The position numbers and the translations under genes were made by a program. Under the pieces are notes generated by a model. It searched no databases and was not told where the DNA came from. It worked only from the letters and a program-made list of their open reading frames with translations. 64,000 nt of DNA from Certhia americana (Eukaryota > Chordata > Aves > Passeriformes > Certhiidae), in NCBI GenBank assembly GCA_018697195.1, contig CM031879.1, forward strand, positions 29,578,473-29,642,472. Reading direction: 5' to 3'. Positions 27,980-40,311 of this stretch are shown here, in pieces. How positions within the stretch are numbered: position 1 is the first letter of the stretch; each line of letters starts with the position of its first letter.

Positions 27980-28508
27980 CACTCTGCAGTGGTGCGGCCT
28001 CAGCTTGAATATTGTGTGCAGTTTTGATCATCACAATATAAAAAAGACATTAAACTATTACAGAGTGTCCAAAGGAGGGTAACAAAGATGGTGAAGGGCC
28101 TTGAAGGAAAGCTGTGTCACTTGGTCAAGGTCACTTGGTCTGTTTAGCCTGGAGAACAGGAGACTGAGGAGAAACCTTTGTGCTCTACAACTTCTGAGGA
28201 AGAGGAGGGGCAGGCACTGATCTCTGTGCTGACAGTGACAGGACCTGAGGGAGTGGCCTGAAGCTTTGTCAGGGGAGGTTAAGAATGGATATCAGGAAAT
28301 GGTTTCTCACCCAGAGGGTGGTTGGGCACTGCAACAGGCTCCCCAGGGCAGTGGTCACAGAAGCAGCCTGACAGAGTTCAGGAAGTGTTTGCACAATAAT
28401 CTCAGGTGTGTGGTGTGACTCTTGGGGTGTCCTGTGCAGAGGGGTGAGAGCTGAACTCGATGATCCTTGTGGGTCCTTTCCTACTCAGCATATCCTGTGA
28501 TTCTTTGA
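27980..28508 (+). mobile_element. CR1 LINE 3' fragment (end of ORF2 and 3' UTR)
   Basis: The translation from about 27992 reads VRPQLEYCVQF, stop, then SSQYKKDIKLLQSVQRRVTK, the conserved C-terminal part of the CR1 reverse-transcriptase ORF. The 3' half carries the CR1 3'-UTR landmarks: the block around CCCAGGGCAGTGGTCACAG, then GAACTCGATGATCCTTGTGG, and a terminal GTGATTCTTTGA that resembles the CR1 short 3' repeat. It is 5'-truncated and has stops and indels, so it is an old, dead copy. It lies in the same orientation as SLC16A7. Confidence 0.93.
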
Positions 28509-29148
28509 ATATTCCCACAGCCATCAGGAGCTCAGACCTGCAATCATCCTTGTATAGCTCAGCAAACAGTTTTTGCTGTAACATCCAATTATCTGCCCAG
28601 TTGATGCTGTTCCTAAGAATCAGTCCATTGAAATGCTAGATGCTAAGAAGAAACAAAGTTATGGGGACTGCTCATTTAATTTCATCTTACAGCATGAACC
28701 TTTCCCTCTTTTCTGCTTCCCTCCATGGATCCTGCCTCTGCCAACCTCCCAGACAGTTGGAACAATGGTTTGCATATGTCTGCCTTGGATGTGTGAGGAC
28801 TTCTTACTTTCCCACGCTGCTTCAAGCGCTTATTTTGTTACTGCTTCAGTGGGATGACAAGTATACCACAATACTGATTCTTAACTGAAAATAATTCCAT
28901 ATTTGTTTCATAGATACTAATATTTAGAGCTAGTTTCTTCATCTGCTCTTCAAGAAAAAAAAAAAAGTTTCTCAATAAGCTAGAGATTTAGGCTTAAAAT
29001 ACTTGTAGATACATTTTTAAGAATGACATGAAATAGGCTTTTAGTACCATGGTGACTTAGTAACAATGGTGATTTTGGGATTATTTTTGTTTAGGCTTTT
29101 AGCAAGAGTAGCAAACTTTAACATTAGCCCTATAAATACAATTTAACG

Positions 29149-29220
29149 TTATATTATAATATAATATAATATATATTACATTACATTACATTATATTGCA
29201 TTACATCATATTATAAAATA
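29149..29220. repeat. ATAAT/TTACA pentanucleotide microsatellite
   Basis: Successive five-base units change from ATAAT to TTACA and back to ATTAT-type sequence over about 70 nt. Simple sequence in AT-rich DNA. Confidence 0.9.
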
Positions 29221-31202
29221 AGTTATTTTATTGTCACACAGAAGTCCGTAAAGCATTTACAGATATGACTCTTAGATTCAAGCCTGAGGAGAAACATTAC
29301 AAAGCCCAACATCTTTCTAAAATTCTGTCTAGCCTGGTCACATTTTTAGTAGTTTTGGTCTCACACAGGGTGTATTTGTCCTGATGATTAGACCGTAGTG
29401 GAAAAAAAGCAGTGAAGTCTGACTCTGAGTGCATCTTTCATCTACCTGGGTTGTATTTATCACATGCCCCTTAGTCTCTGAATACAGACAAAAAGGAGAC
29501 TATTTTCCCATTTCAGGACAATTAGCCTGTTCTTTAAGACTAGGTACCAGAGCTCCTTAGGAGCTACTTTTCCTGCCTCCAGATCTGAGTAGTTAGAGCT
29601 AGAAGCAGAGGACAGACTCTCTTGCTACCTCACAGTCTTTGCACGTCTTCCCTTTCTTCACAGGGAAAAAAAAAAAAAAATCGCAAGTAGAAGCAAAGTC
29701 TTCTCACAAAACAAACAAGATACATTTCTCTTCAAAGGCTCAACATTGTTCCCAAGATTATAACAATAACTTATGGAAGTTGGTGAGGCAATACCATTTG
29801 ATGAGATGGTACCTGCTATTCTGCCCTCCTGCTTAGAACTCATTAAAGAGGGGTTAATGAAGATTGAAAAACTTAGAGCATTCAAGCAAGGACTTTGATA
29901 AGAGTATAACTCTTATTCAACTATTGTATTTTAATGCTACTACAAAGTAATTTATTTCAAATACAGCAGTGCAATTAACATGTTAAGAATAAGTTGGAGC
30001 AGCAGACTATTCAAAACTATAAAGCAAACATTGAGTACCTGAGTTCCTACATCTAGTATTAAGTGGTACAAATAGTCTGCATTTTTTCTCCTTAATGAGA
30101 TTCTAAAATACACATGTATTTAAAAATATCAGTCATAACTCAGTCTTATTTGGACATTAGTCTATATGCCAGCTCTGACACTGATCTGGGACACGTCTTA
30201 GGTTGCTCATTCTGTTATCACATTTGTTTCCCATGTCTAAAAGGGGATTATACTTCTCAGTCACCTTACAGGGATGTTGTAAGACTGATTTTGCTCAAGT
30301 TTGCAAAGCTTTTTGCAGTTCTTGACTTACTGTCTGGGTAGTACACAAATGCCCATAGTATTTCTACTATCTTACAGCAGCTGGGGACAGATTTTTCACA
30401 TGCCAGTTCTTTACTCTGGGACATGTGGCTGTTTAGTCAAGTGGTGATAGGGCACATTGAGGACAAGGCAGTCAAAATGCAAGCAGGAAAACAGTTACTC
30501 TAACATTGCAGAAAAACAAAAACTAAAACTCCCAGTAAAATCAGAGTCTTAGTAAACAAGAGAACAATATAAACCCTTCTCAGAAGGGTCTTTGACAAGC
30601 TGTTATATTGATAGCAGATTCTAGCAGCTGGCAACTGCAGAATATTAATGAAGCATTGGTAGGAACATGAGCAGTTTGAACAGGTTGATTATAACTGACT
30701 GAAGTCTACAATGCATGAGATCAAGATACATTATTTGTTTGCAGTATTTGCTCTTAGTTTGACCTTACTGGTTGCTTGCTACCTTTTTCCTTTATTCTTT
30801 CTGCCTTTTTAACTTCCTTTCACATCTATTCTTGCTCCCTTCCTTCCTTTTCCTCTTTCTCTCTTGTTCACTAGTTCTAGTATGCATAATTAAGTTCAAA
30901 TGTGCTGAAAACTGCAATAAAAATGTTGATTATCAGGTATTATAAAAGTGTTCTTTTGTTTCTCTCCTATTATTTGGTAGAAGACACATGCAGCTCCTTT
31001 TACAGTAAGCTACGTTCTTGTTCACTGCTTACATAAATGGGATTTATACAGGGGAACTAGAGGAGCTTAGGAGAAAATCCTTGCGCGCATCTGACTCAGG
31101 ATATGTAAAGGCTGAGGAATCTCTGTTGTATTTAACAGTGAGAAGTAAGATTGATGGCTTCACTCAGGACCCACTCCAGTCACAATTCCCCAGCTGCTTC
31201 CC

Positions 31203-31250
31203 TGGGAGGGGGCAGGCAGTGTTCCTCACCCACTGCTTGCCTATAAAGGC
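31203..31250 (+). promoter_or_regulatory. Weak candidate promoter: GC box then TATA box
   Basis: A GGGAGGGGGCAGG box at about 31204-31216 lies about 25 nt upstream of CTATAAAGGC at 31241-31250, a good TATA consensus. It is 3.2 kb upstream of the first coding exon on the same strand, inside a locally GC-richer patch. I do not see a clear donor site in the next 150 nt, which weakens the case for a spliced first exon. Confidence 0.15.
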
Positions 31251-34200
31251 ATAGGTACGAGCAATTCTCTCTTGCTAGCTTTAAGCACATGATGGAATTC
31301 ATATGACTGACTAAAAACATTGGTGGTGATCTTTATTTACTCAAGTGATGTTTCTGTTTTTCTTATTTTGATTTGGTACTGTGTCCTTCATATGAACATC
31401 ATCACACTTGCTTGTTTTTATGATTTTTACAATATTTCTTTTTATTCTTCACAACCCATAATAACCTATAAGAGTTCTGAAAAGGCATTTGGATTGTCAC
31501 TGGTTCATTCCTTCATCTTCTGCTTCTTCCTTTATCAACATTTGTGTCTAATAATGTAAAATCCTGGGTATTTTTTTTTTTTTTTTGTTCCTGATGGATC
31601 TTGTAATACTGCCTACATTACTCAAATCTTACTAGTTAGTCTTAGGTTAGAGCTGGGTGTATTAAAGGGTTAGACTTCTTTAGGAGGGATTCTGTTTCAG
31701 GAATTGTGGCAGGACATTAAGAGCAGTTTTTAACAGGAGAATACTGCTTTAGGTCCTGAGCATGTATGGAATGTTTGAGATGTCGAATTTAATATTTGTG
31801 AAAATGAGTACTTATTTTCGCCTTGGTACAAAAATATATTTGATACTTTTTTCTGCTTTGCCTTTTATTGACCGGAGCTAATATTTGCCATGATGATCAT
31901 AAAGGAATATCAGGGAAGTTATTCTTAGCTCTACTTTGTGGGATAAACAGGAGGTGTGAGACATATGATACAGGCTCTTCTTCATGACAGCATAATGCCC
32001 ACTGTAGGTTGGCAGACATGGACAGGACCATGCAGTGGCTTTGCAACAATTTGCCTCCAGGCTAAGGCACAGGAGCGGCCAATGCCTCATCTCCTTAATG
32101 CCCCTGTAATTTACTGTGAAGCTTTGAAGGGAGGAAAGCACTGAACTGTCAGAGCCTGTTCTTCTACCCTAATGTGCATATAGTGGGATCTCTCCAAACC
32201 ATTCATATAGTGACATTCAGGAACCTTCAGCATTCTTCTGACTAATGTGGTGGCTGTGATTTTTCAAAGTGTTATTGTATTATTTTTAGGAAAAGGAGTG
32301 CTTCCTCAGTAAATAGATAAGCCCCTTCCATTTTTATGAAGAGCAATGTGTTGATGTTGTTTGCCACTACAAAAATTCATAATAGCGATAGAAGTGTTGT
32401 CATGTGAATATTAAATATGAAAACAAATATGCTTAAGCCTTTGAAGTGTAAGAAAACAATAGTTAACCTTTTTTCATGAAACAACCAAAAGTCTTCTCAG
32501 ATGAGCAGAACAACAACTTTTCTGGGATAGATGAAAAACTCTCGTTCTTTACTTCCACTTAACTCACAGAAATACAATTCTGCTTTTTATGGCAGATTTG
32601 AGGTTTTGTGATCTTGAACATGCAGTTGATCACTTCTATTTGTCCTCTAAGTTACAGTGGGCTTTCTGAGGTACTCTTCCTTCTAATGGATCTTTATTAG
32701 CAAAACCAAAGTAGTATTTAACAGTGTTGACAAAGTTAAGTCTCAGCAACCAGAATAGTTTCTGCCTGTCCAACTTATTCTGGTGGCAGGCCCAAGTTTT
32801 CCTCTCTGAGTTTTCTCAGTGAACTAATACTGAACCGAGGCTGGGATAAGCAGAAACAAAATACATAACCAGACATGCATATAAAAAGATTTGTATTGCA
32901 CTGTGTACAGAGCAATAGATACCTATTTCTGCCAGCAGGAAATCTCAGTTATAGGGTTCAGAAGCCAAACTACCTGGGCTTTTAAAATTTTGCCTAAAAG
33001 CCAGATGTTTTAGTCATTGATATAGCTTCCCCCAGGGGTGTGCCAGCTACGAGAGATAGTATCTGGTGTCTACAGGCAGCTTCAGTGAACTGGAGAATCC
33101 AAAGTACACTGGATTTCTATCACAGGGCCAGCCCAGTAATAGGTAATCTTAAAAAACATTTTGCTTTTTTTGTGGCATATATTGCATGCAGTGCTACATG
33201 GCATTTACCCTAAAAGTACTCCAGGCACTCTCCCAGGAGATAAGTATAAGCTGACACAGTTGGGTTTTCTTAGTTTTTGTTAAGGTAATCATCTCACTCC
33301 CACTGCTAATGCAGTTTACTGTGAGGAATTGGAATATGCTGTAAGTGGCACAGAAGAAATCATGTAGAGACTTGCTGGTAATCATAAGCATAACAGCAAG
33401 CTACTCACTGTTATCATCCACAGTTTTCAATGTATGGCAGGAGACCAATCACGAGCAATAAGTTGCCTAAATGCCCAAGAAGGCAACAGGGAGGAAAAAA
33501 GAATTTGCAGTTCATACTGTCTGTGTAGGCTGGATTACACAGAAAAAACCACAGTGGACTCCAGTTCAGTGTTTAATAGGAACAGGATTTGTTAGTGGAA
33601 AAAATCCCAGAAATAAATAATGGATTTTCACTACTGCATATTTTCTAAAAAGGTAATGCAGAATGTAAAAAACCCTGAGGTTTTAGATACAAGGATGATA
33701 CTTGCAAATTGAAATTTATTTCAGGCCTTAGAAGTTTTATGTGGATTTGAGCTGCCTGAGTGTGTTGGCTACACCTCTTAGAACCTCTGTAAGGTAGCAT
33801 TGTGGCAGCACCCCTTAGAGTCAATTCTAAATTATAGAGGGGCTATGGAAAGCTTCCTGATAATACGTGGAAACAGAAGAATTAGTACCATCCAGTTCCA
33901 CCTTGTTCCTGCAAGTAATATCAACATCAAAATATCAAAACCTTAAGAGTAAAATATGGAATTCTAATATTGTGTATTTATTTTATGGATGCACAGGGAA
34001 ATTTGAATCTCTGCCTAGATCTTTGCTTTTCAGATGCTCCTCTCTCTTGATGATAATTTTGCTGCGGTACCAATAAATATCACTAACACTTATTTATAGC
34101 ATTTAGTTATAATTTAGGTGTAACTTTTTTCCATTGTTTCTTTTGCACACTGAAGATGGTAGAGCTACATAAATTCACCCACACAAACTAGTCACTTTGC

Positions 34201-34489
34201 AATAAGTGACTCATTGCAAATACAACTTCAGTGATTGAGCTCAGTGATTTTTTAACAGTTGCCACATATTGACTAGGCTATTGGAAATATTCTTGCCACA
34301 TGTTTTTTTTGCAGAACAGCTTTTGCTTCTAAAAACAGGTACTCTTTTTCTGTGGTCCCATGAAAGCTGGAAATTGATCTTTTCTCTGAGGATTTTTTAT
34401 GGTACATGCAGATGGCTATTGAACAATGTAGTTTGATATGGAAAAAAGGAAAAATATTTTGACATCCTGTTTCTTTTCTTGTTTTTCAG

Positions 34490-34519
34490 TCTAGTTGGAG
34501 AAGAGACAGAGACCAAAAA
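34490..34519 (+). other. SLC16A7: 5' UTR portion of the first coding exon
   Basis: A pyrimidine-rich tract ending in TTTTTCAG at 34482-34489 is a strong splice acceptor, and 30 nt separate it from the start codon. The start context is AAAAAATGC, with A at -3, which is favourable for initiation. The acceptor shows that transcription starts further upstream and that at least one non-coding exon precedes this one, as in mammalian SLC16A7. Confidence 0.8.
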
Positions 34520-34733
34520 ATGCCACCTACAACAGGAGCACCAGATTACCCACCTCCTGATGGAGGCTGGGGGTGGGTTGTGGTCTTTGGGGCTTTTATC
34601 TCCATTGGATTTTCCTATGCCTTCCCCAAAGCCATCACAGTGTTCTTCAAAGAAATACAAGAGATCTTCCACACATCATATAGTGAGATAGCTTGGATAT
34701 CGTCGATAATGTTGGCTGTCATGTATGCAGGAG
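34520..34733 (+). CDS. SLC16A7: SLC16A7 coding exon 1: N-terminus, TM1 and TM2
   Basis: This exon encodes residues 1-71 and the first base of codon 72. A short proline-rich cytosolic N-terminus leads into the MCT signature DGGWGW at residues 14-19, which opens TM1 (about 17-38). Lys37 at the end of TM1 (in YAFPKAIT) aligns with Lys38 of MCT1, the residue implicated in substrate and inhibitor binding. Residues 41-56 form the first extracellular loop ([15 protein letters not shown]), and TM2 begins about residue 57. The ATG is the first in the exon and matches the family start. The donor is GGAG|GTAAGA at 34734. Upstream lies a clean splice acceptor. The frame stays open past the donor for about 115 nt in the intron, but that part has no family similarity and is not coding. 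Confidence 0.97.
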
Positions 34734-35566
34734 GTAAGACATTTGTGATATTTTTAAATAACATTGCTTGGTTGTTTTTTTCATATGATCCTAAAGCGTT
34801 TTTTTCCCTGAGGGTCTTTTCTTTGTTCCACTACCTAAGATTTAGGTAATTTAGATTAAAACAAGATTTTGCAGTCTTTCCCTAAATTCATAGTTTTTGA
34901 GAGTATAATTTCCCAACAAATCAATGCCCAAATAAATTTCTTCTGTGTCTAGGGGTAAATTTGATCAGTTCCCACTACCTTGGTGAGATCTCTCAGTAAA
35001 TCCAATGAAGAAGCTTAATCACAGAAAATTATTATGAGGGTTCTTCCATGAGACACAAGTATTCCTCTGTAGACTGGAGGTTATATTTGGTCCTTATTTG
35101 TCCTAAAATCCTATTTTCACATTTAGGCTAAGAGTGATCTTTCAAACATGCCATCTGTATGACAGCTAGGATGCAGACAATCTTAATCTTGGGACTGAAC
35201 AGTGAACATAAATTCTCTGATACCTTTTTTCTTGTAAGCAAGCAAGTAAAGAACAAGACAGATGTAAAAGGATTTTATGGTATAAAGCTATGTTTAAGAA
35301 CTAAGTGTCAGATCTGCTTTGACAGGCTTTGTGTCTATCAACGCCAAAGACTAACCTGTTAAATTCTGCATGGTTTCTTCATTTTTTCAAATTTTTTTCC
35401 TCTTTTAAGTATTGGTGAAAGCTAGCTGCTTCTTAGGCAAAACACTTAGACAGTTCAAAGGTGTGAATTACATTAATTCAGGCAACAGATGTGATATTTA
35501 CCTTTATTTTTGTGTTAAGAGGTAACCACCTGGAGCATCTGACTGCACTGATGGAGCAATTAAACG

Positions 35567-35602
35567 CGTACATTTATAAACACATGTTTATAAATATGTA
35601 CG
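35567..35602. repeat. Inverted repeat with 2-nt bulge
   Basis: CGTACATTTATAAAC (35567-35581) pairs with GTTTATAAATATGTACG (35586-35602) if two bases are bulged. The stem is 15 bp with a 4-nt loop. Confidence 0.75.
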
Positions 35603-35779
35603 TATGTGTGAGTGTATGGACATAGAGACTGAAAACATTGTGCTGATACTGAAACTCTTTCGTCACTGAAGAGTAGCACTCCAGTATTTTTCAGGAGTGG
35701 TATCTGTGTAACAGTAAAGTACAGTGTTGTCAGATCCAACAAATGATCTATTGAAGGGCCAATGAAGTCTTATTTTCAG

Positions 35780-35981
35780 CATGGTAGATTTTGTCTCTTA
35801 GTTCAGTCTCCCTAAGCTCTGAGACATGAATGGCCCTGCTTTACTTAGCAGTCAGGGAAGTAAGGAGCATGCCTACAAAGAGGATCAGGCTATCTGGATT
35901 GCTCTCTCAAACTATTTATTTTTCCCCTCTGACTACAATAATGAAGCTGGAGCTATCATAGCATTAGCTTTAGCACCTGAG
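35780..35981 (+). other. Possible cryptic or poison exon in intron 1
   Basis: TCTTATTTTCAG ends at 35779 and CTGAG|GTAAGT, a near-perfect donor, begins its intron at 35982, bounding 202 nt. If spliced after coding exon 1 it would add Ala-Trp and then a TAG stop, so it could only act as a truncating, decay-inducing exon or as an alternative 5' UTR exon. No family similarity is seen. The case rests on splice motifs alone. Confidence 0.15.
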
Positions 35982-38900
35982 GTAAGTACTTTTCAGTTGA
36001 TGGGATGGAAAAATGGATCTTTTTTCAAATTCTGTCAGTCATGGAGACCTTATGAAGACATTTCAACAAATGGTATCAGTATCAACAAAAGCATTCTATT
36101 CAGATATTTTGATACTATTTTTATTTATATACTAATAGAAAATCATAAGTTATTCACATGCTGGTGGAGAAATATAAAGGATTTTATAGGACCAGTGACA
36201 GTAGTCAAGTGAATTCACCAAAATTTTCCAGGTGAAGAAATAATGTGAAACAAACACGAGTGGAGTAAAAGAGGGTATGTCTCATTACATTGAAGTCGCC
36301 CCTAACGTAGCACATTCTTAAGGGTGCACCTGCACTTGCACTGGGGTGTACTTGTGTAACCATGGAGGCCTCTGAACAAGTGCTGAACCCATCTGGAGCA
36401 TGGGAAGAACACAGGTTTTGAAAAGCTGGATTTTTTTTCTGCTTTCTGTATGCTGTGGCTTGCTCACCCTGAGCTCCTTTAACATTGTAAAGCAGGTGCA
36501 CTATATGTTTTGTTCTCTGCATAGCATTTAAGTTATGCCATTTCTGTCAGGTCAGAGTTCACCCAGGTTTTATTAACAGTGCACATGCAAATCTCAAGAC
36601 ATTTAGCTGTGCTTATTTTTATCTGTGAGGTTCAATGTGCACAAATTTTCCTATTAAATACAAAAGTGTCAGTATTTCTGCCTTTTCTCTAATACCTCTT
36701 TGACTGTTCTGATTACCAGTTACTACCTTCACTTGTATATTTGCATTAAAAATTACAAAATTGTTTGCTATTCATTCTGCTAACCTACCCCATTTACTAT
36801 GAAGATTATAAGTAGAGGAGCAGTAACCAGAGTTGTTTAGATATCTTGTTACAAACTCATGGTTTTAAGATGCTGATAATGACGACCCTGCCTCATGTAA
36901 ACACTCTTTGAAGCCAAAGCTTCTCTGGGACCACTTCCTAAAAACTAGGCCATTTAGACAATCACTGGCAGAATATGAAATAGCAATCAGGAAAAACATT
37001 TCTGAAGGAAATCACTTCATTGTTTTTACTGTCTGAAGGTGGTTTGATTCTAGCTTCACATTTGATGTGCTGTGATGTGAAATACATGTTCAGGCCACAA
37101 GTACAAGGTTCATTGTTTACTATGAAGTGTGATATGTACACCTGAGAAGAACACTGTTCATCATGCTACTAATGAAGGTAACCTGAAAACATCTAAGATC
37201 TGTCATCCTCATTACAGCTTAGCATTCAACCTATTAATCATCACAGTGGGGTCAGTGAATAAGTTAGAGTCTGTGCAGGCACTTTTTGCTTTGGAAGCTG
37301 CACCTCTTGCAGTAATTAGCTGGCATCTGTGTTTCAGCAACAAGGTATTAACTTACCTTTCAATGCCTCAGAAAAAAAGCTCTAGTAAGGAGCTAAAGAA
37401 TGTTAATTATATTTATCACTTACTCCATACTTAGAATAAATGGCATTAAATTATAGCAGGCCATCTGGCAATCCATATGGTCTCCTGCAATCCTGGTTAA
37501 TTCCAGCAAATAGGTCAAGCACAGCATTCACCCTGTTAGGAAAGCACCAGGCAGAGGTGACAAATCTGATAAATAACATCAATATGAAACTTCTTTTCTC
37601 TCTCAATATGGCACATATTCAGTTTCATACTACTTTCTGTTGTGTTTTAGGGGGTTGGTTTGTTTATTTTCTTAAGCTCTCTCTTCCTTCTTTTCCCACC
37701 CTCCAACCTTTTGATGTTTGTTAGCATTTACTAAAAAGGCATCCCAAAAAGCAAGATCTAGTGATGTGATTAATGTTACAAGTATTGCACAGCCTCTACT
37801 GTTCAGGCCATGCTTGATAAAAGCATCCTATGGAGAAGAGCAGTCATTCAGTCTCCATGGTAACTCCTTCTTCTGCCTCTCTTGAGCAGAGACTGTCAAT
37901 TGCATTAAATTAAGGGTGATGGGTTTGTGATGGATTCCTACACCCAAGGGACTGAGATTGGGACCACCAAACTTTTGTTACTGGAAGACAGAAGCTGGGA
38001 TAAAATAGAATTAATTGAGTTGTCCTGACAGCACAATCTGTGATTCTGTATGTGTATGAACAGATACATGTATAAAATGCATGTGCATTTATGCATCCTT
38101 TTGTATATAATATATATATGTATCCATATACTTGCAGAGTCATATTTCTGCTCCAACACACAGAGAAATTAAGGAATTAAAGGAAAAGGTCAAATACATT
38201 TGCCCTCAAGTTTGCTTAGTTCATTCTTCACTTTTTCAAAACTTTACCTCTCACTTTGTGCAGTGTTATCAGCTGAAGGTGATTAAGGAGCTTCTTATCA
38301 GAGCTCAATCTCTTTCCAGTAAAAACGTTTTCATTGCTTTCAGTGTGGGTTTGATAGGAGCCATAGTGGCAGCTATGAAAGCCATGTGACAGGTCTGGTG
38401 ATTTCAAACAGAGCTGACCTTGAGTTTTAGATTTCCTCAGGGAAAAAGCAGTTTGTTCGCTCGCTGGTCCTTAACTCTTTTTCTGTCATTTTTCCAAGGA
38501 CAGTTTCAGTTTGCAGTTTTTGTTTCTTTTGGTTGTTTGTTTTTTTCTTAAAACAAACTTTTTTGGGTATAACATTGGGTTATGACGATTAGCTTGAGAG
38601 CTGATAAATCCATCAAGCCATGGGACATGTGACTTTCCCCCCATGAAATGTGGGACAGTCTTGCTGGTCTGAAGTTCAGAAAACATAATAGGTCCATTTA
38701 AATTCTGGATAATATTTCTGAGTAAACAGTTTAAAATGCGTCTTTAGACTGCTTTTGAAGAAAGATGCTATATAAATGTATGGAGTGGCCATTATAATCT
38801 TTCAAAACATGCTTATACTTAAAAAATGTAGCATTTAATGTCTTCCTTTCTCTTCAGTATTGGTTGAGTTATTCAAGTCTGAAGTGTTTCCAAACAGTAG

Positions 38901-40189
38901 CAAATCCTTGAAGGATCTTTCATATGACAGCACAAAAGTAACCTATAGACAAGTCCTCATTTTTACTTTGTCTAATATTAATTTGGAAAATAACATATCA
39001 TATGGTATGTTCAAAATATTTGTGATTTTATCTCTGTGGGTGTTTTGGTGATATTGCTGTGAAGATGAAATGGCGTGCACAGTGGAGATGACAGTTGTGA
39101 AATCCATGTAACACAAACAACAGATGGTTATGGATTTTTACTTTTGGGCAGGACCTGGGTTTCTACACTTTTCTTCCTCCCTGATAACATTTTCTAATTT
39201 TGGTTTTACAAATACTGACACAAGGAATTCAGTGGCCATCCATATGGAGATTGAGAAGCTTTCTTGAGCTGACCTATCTCCTCTGTTGTTAGAGCCAAGT
39301 GTTTTTCCCCATCAGAATATGCAAAGTGTTGAATTTTAATAACCTCATTTAGAGTGTCCTTGAAAGCAGAACTTACTGACTTTCTGAGTGCCTCATGGGC
39401 ATAAGGGAATACTTCACATTTAGCCTAAGATATATGTAAAACATCTATGTCAAGTTAATTTGAGACTCACAGATAAAGGGAAAGGAGTTGTAATGAGGTT
39501 TCACAAGAACAGAGCATTTTGACTCTTACTAGCAAATGGAGATAAGAGTAACAAAATATTATAAATATACATTAGTTCAGTTCTTAAAAAACAAGACCTG
39601 AATGCTAAAGCCTGTGAAGGGTAACACAGCCAGGTCTTATATTTCTTGGAAGTCTTTTAGTTTTAATAAAACTGGATGTTGTAGGGTAATGTTCTGCAGT
39701 AGTAATGGATGTTTTAAGCAGAGATGTTTTAAACAGATGTCTTCCTAGATGTTTAGAAAACACTTTAATATGGTCAGGTGAAGAAAGTGGGGGGAAAAAA
39801 AAGCATGTCTATTGTAGACAGTTTTATATGTTTTCTTTTCAAGCAGGTTTGTCACCCTATATACAGGAACAAGGTCTTTTTTTACCCTGCAACTTGTTAC
39901 ATTTTGCTGAACAGATAAGATCTAATTGCTAAATATTCAGTGTCTTTTGGGGATCCAATTTTGTCAAGTTTTCATGAACAAAAGGTTTTTCTGGGATCTG
40001 AATACACTCAGGAAGCCAGTCTCAAAGCTAAGGACATGATTTCACTGAGAAAAATGAGGAGTTTTTTGCCTTTTATTGTATGCTTGTGTTAATTTTGCAT
40101 AATTGTTGAAAAGACATTACATGATACAGAGTTCCCACTGTGTTTCTAGGAACCTTTTTTGGTGTTCCAGCCATAGGGTATTGATCATG

Positions 40190-40311
40190 GTTTGATATAT
40201 GTGATCACCTGGGGCACGCTTTAGAGTGAACATGGCAGTGCTGGGATAATGATTGTACTTGGGGATCTTAGAGGGCTTTTCCAATTTTAACAATTACATG
40301 ATTCTATAGAA
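40190..40311 (+). mobile_element. CR1 LINE 3' tail (short, old)
   Basis: The segment runs from GATCACCTGGGGCACGCTTT through CATGGCAGTGCTGGGATAAT and GGATCTTAGAGGGCTTTTCC to ATGATTCTATAGAA. This is the characteristic CR1 3'-UTR end, including a remnant of the ATTCTATGA tail. It belongs to a different CR1 subfamily from the 28-kb copy, judged by the GTGCTGGG / CTTAGAGG blocks. Confidence 0.82.

Larger units (their letters stand above)
4514..34489 (+). other. Upstream or 5'-UTR intron sequence of SLC16A7, no other gene seen
   Basis: About 30 kb of AT-rich DNA precedes the first coding exon. If the candidate exon at 4513 is real, this is an intron in the 5' UTR; otherwise part of it is intergenic. 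It holds the microsatellites, hairpin, gap and CR1 fragment listed separately. I found no other exon-like frame with matching splice sites and no structural RNA. Confidence 0.6.

Noticed and set aside
29149..29220. Regularly spaced short repeats as a CRISPR-like array
   Set aside because: Five-base units without spacers in vertebrate DNA; a plain microsatellite.
34397..34691. Open frames on the minus strand and in a second + frame over coding exon 1
   Set aside because: Shadows of the SLC16A7 exon, whose own frame is fixed by family similarity.
36205..36522. 105-residue minus-strand frame in intron 1
   Set aside because: No similarity recognised; local GC-richer stretch only.
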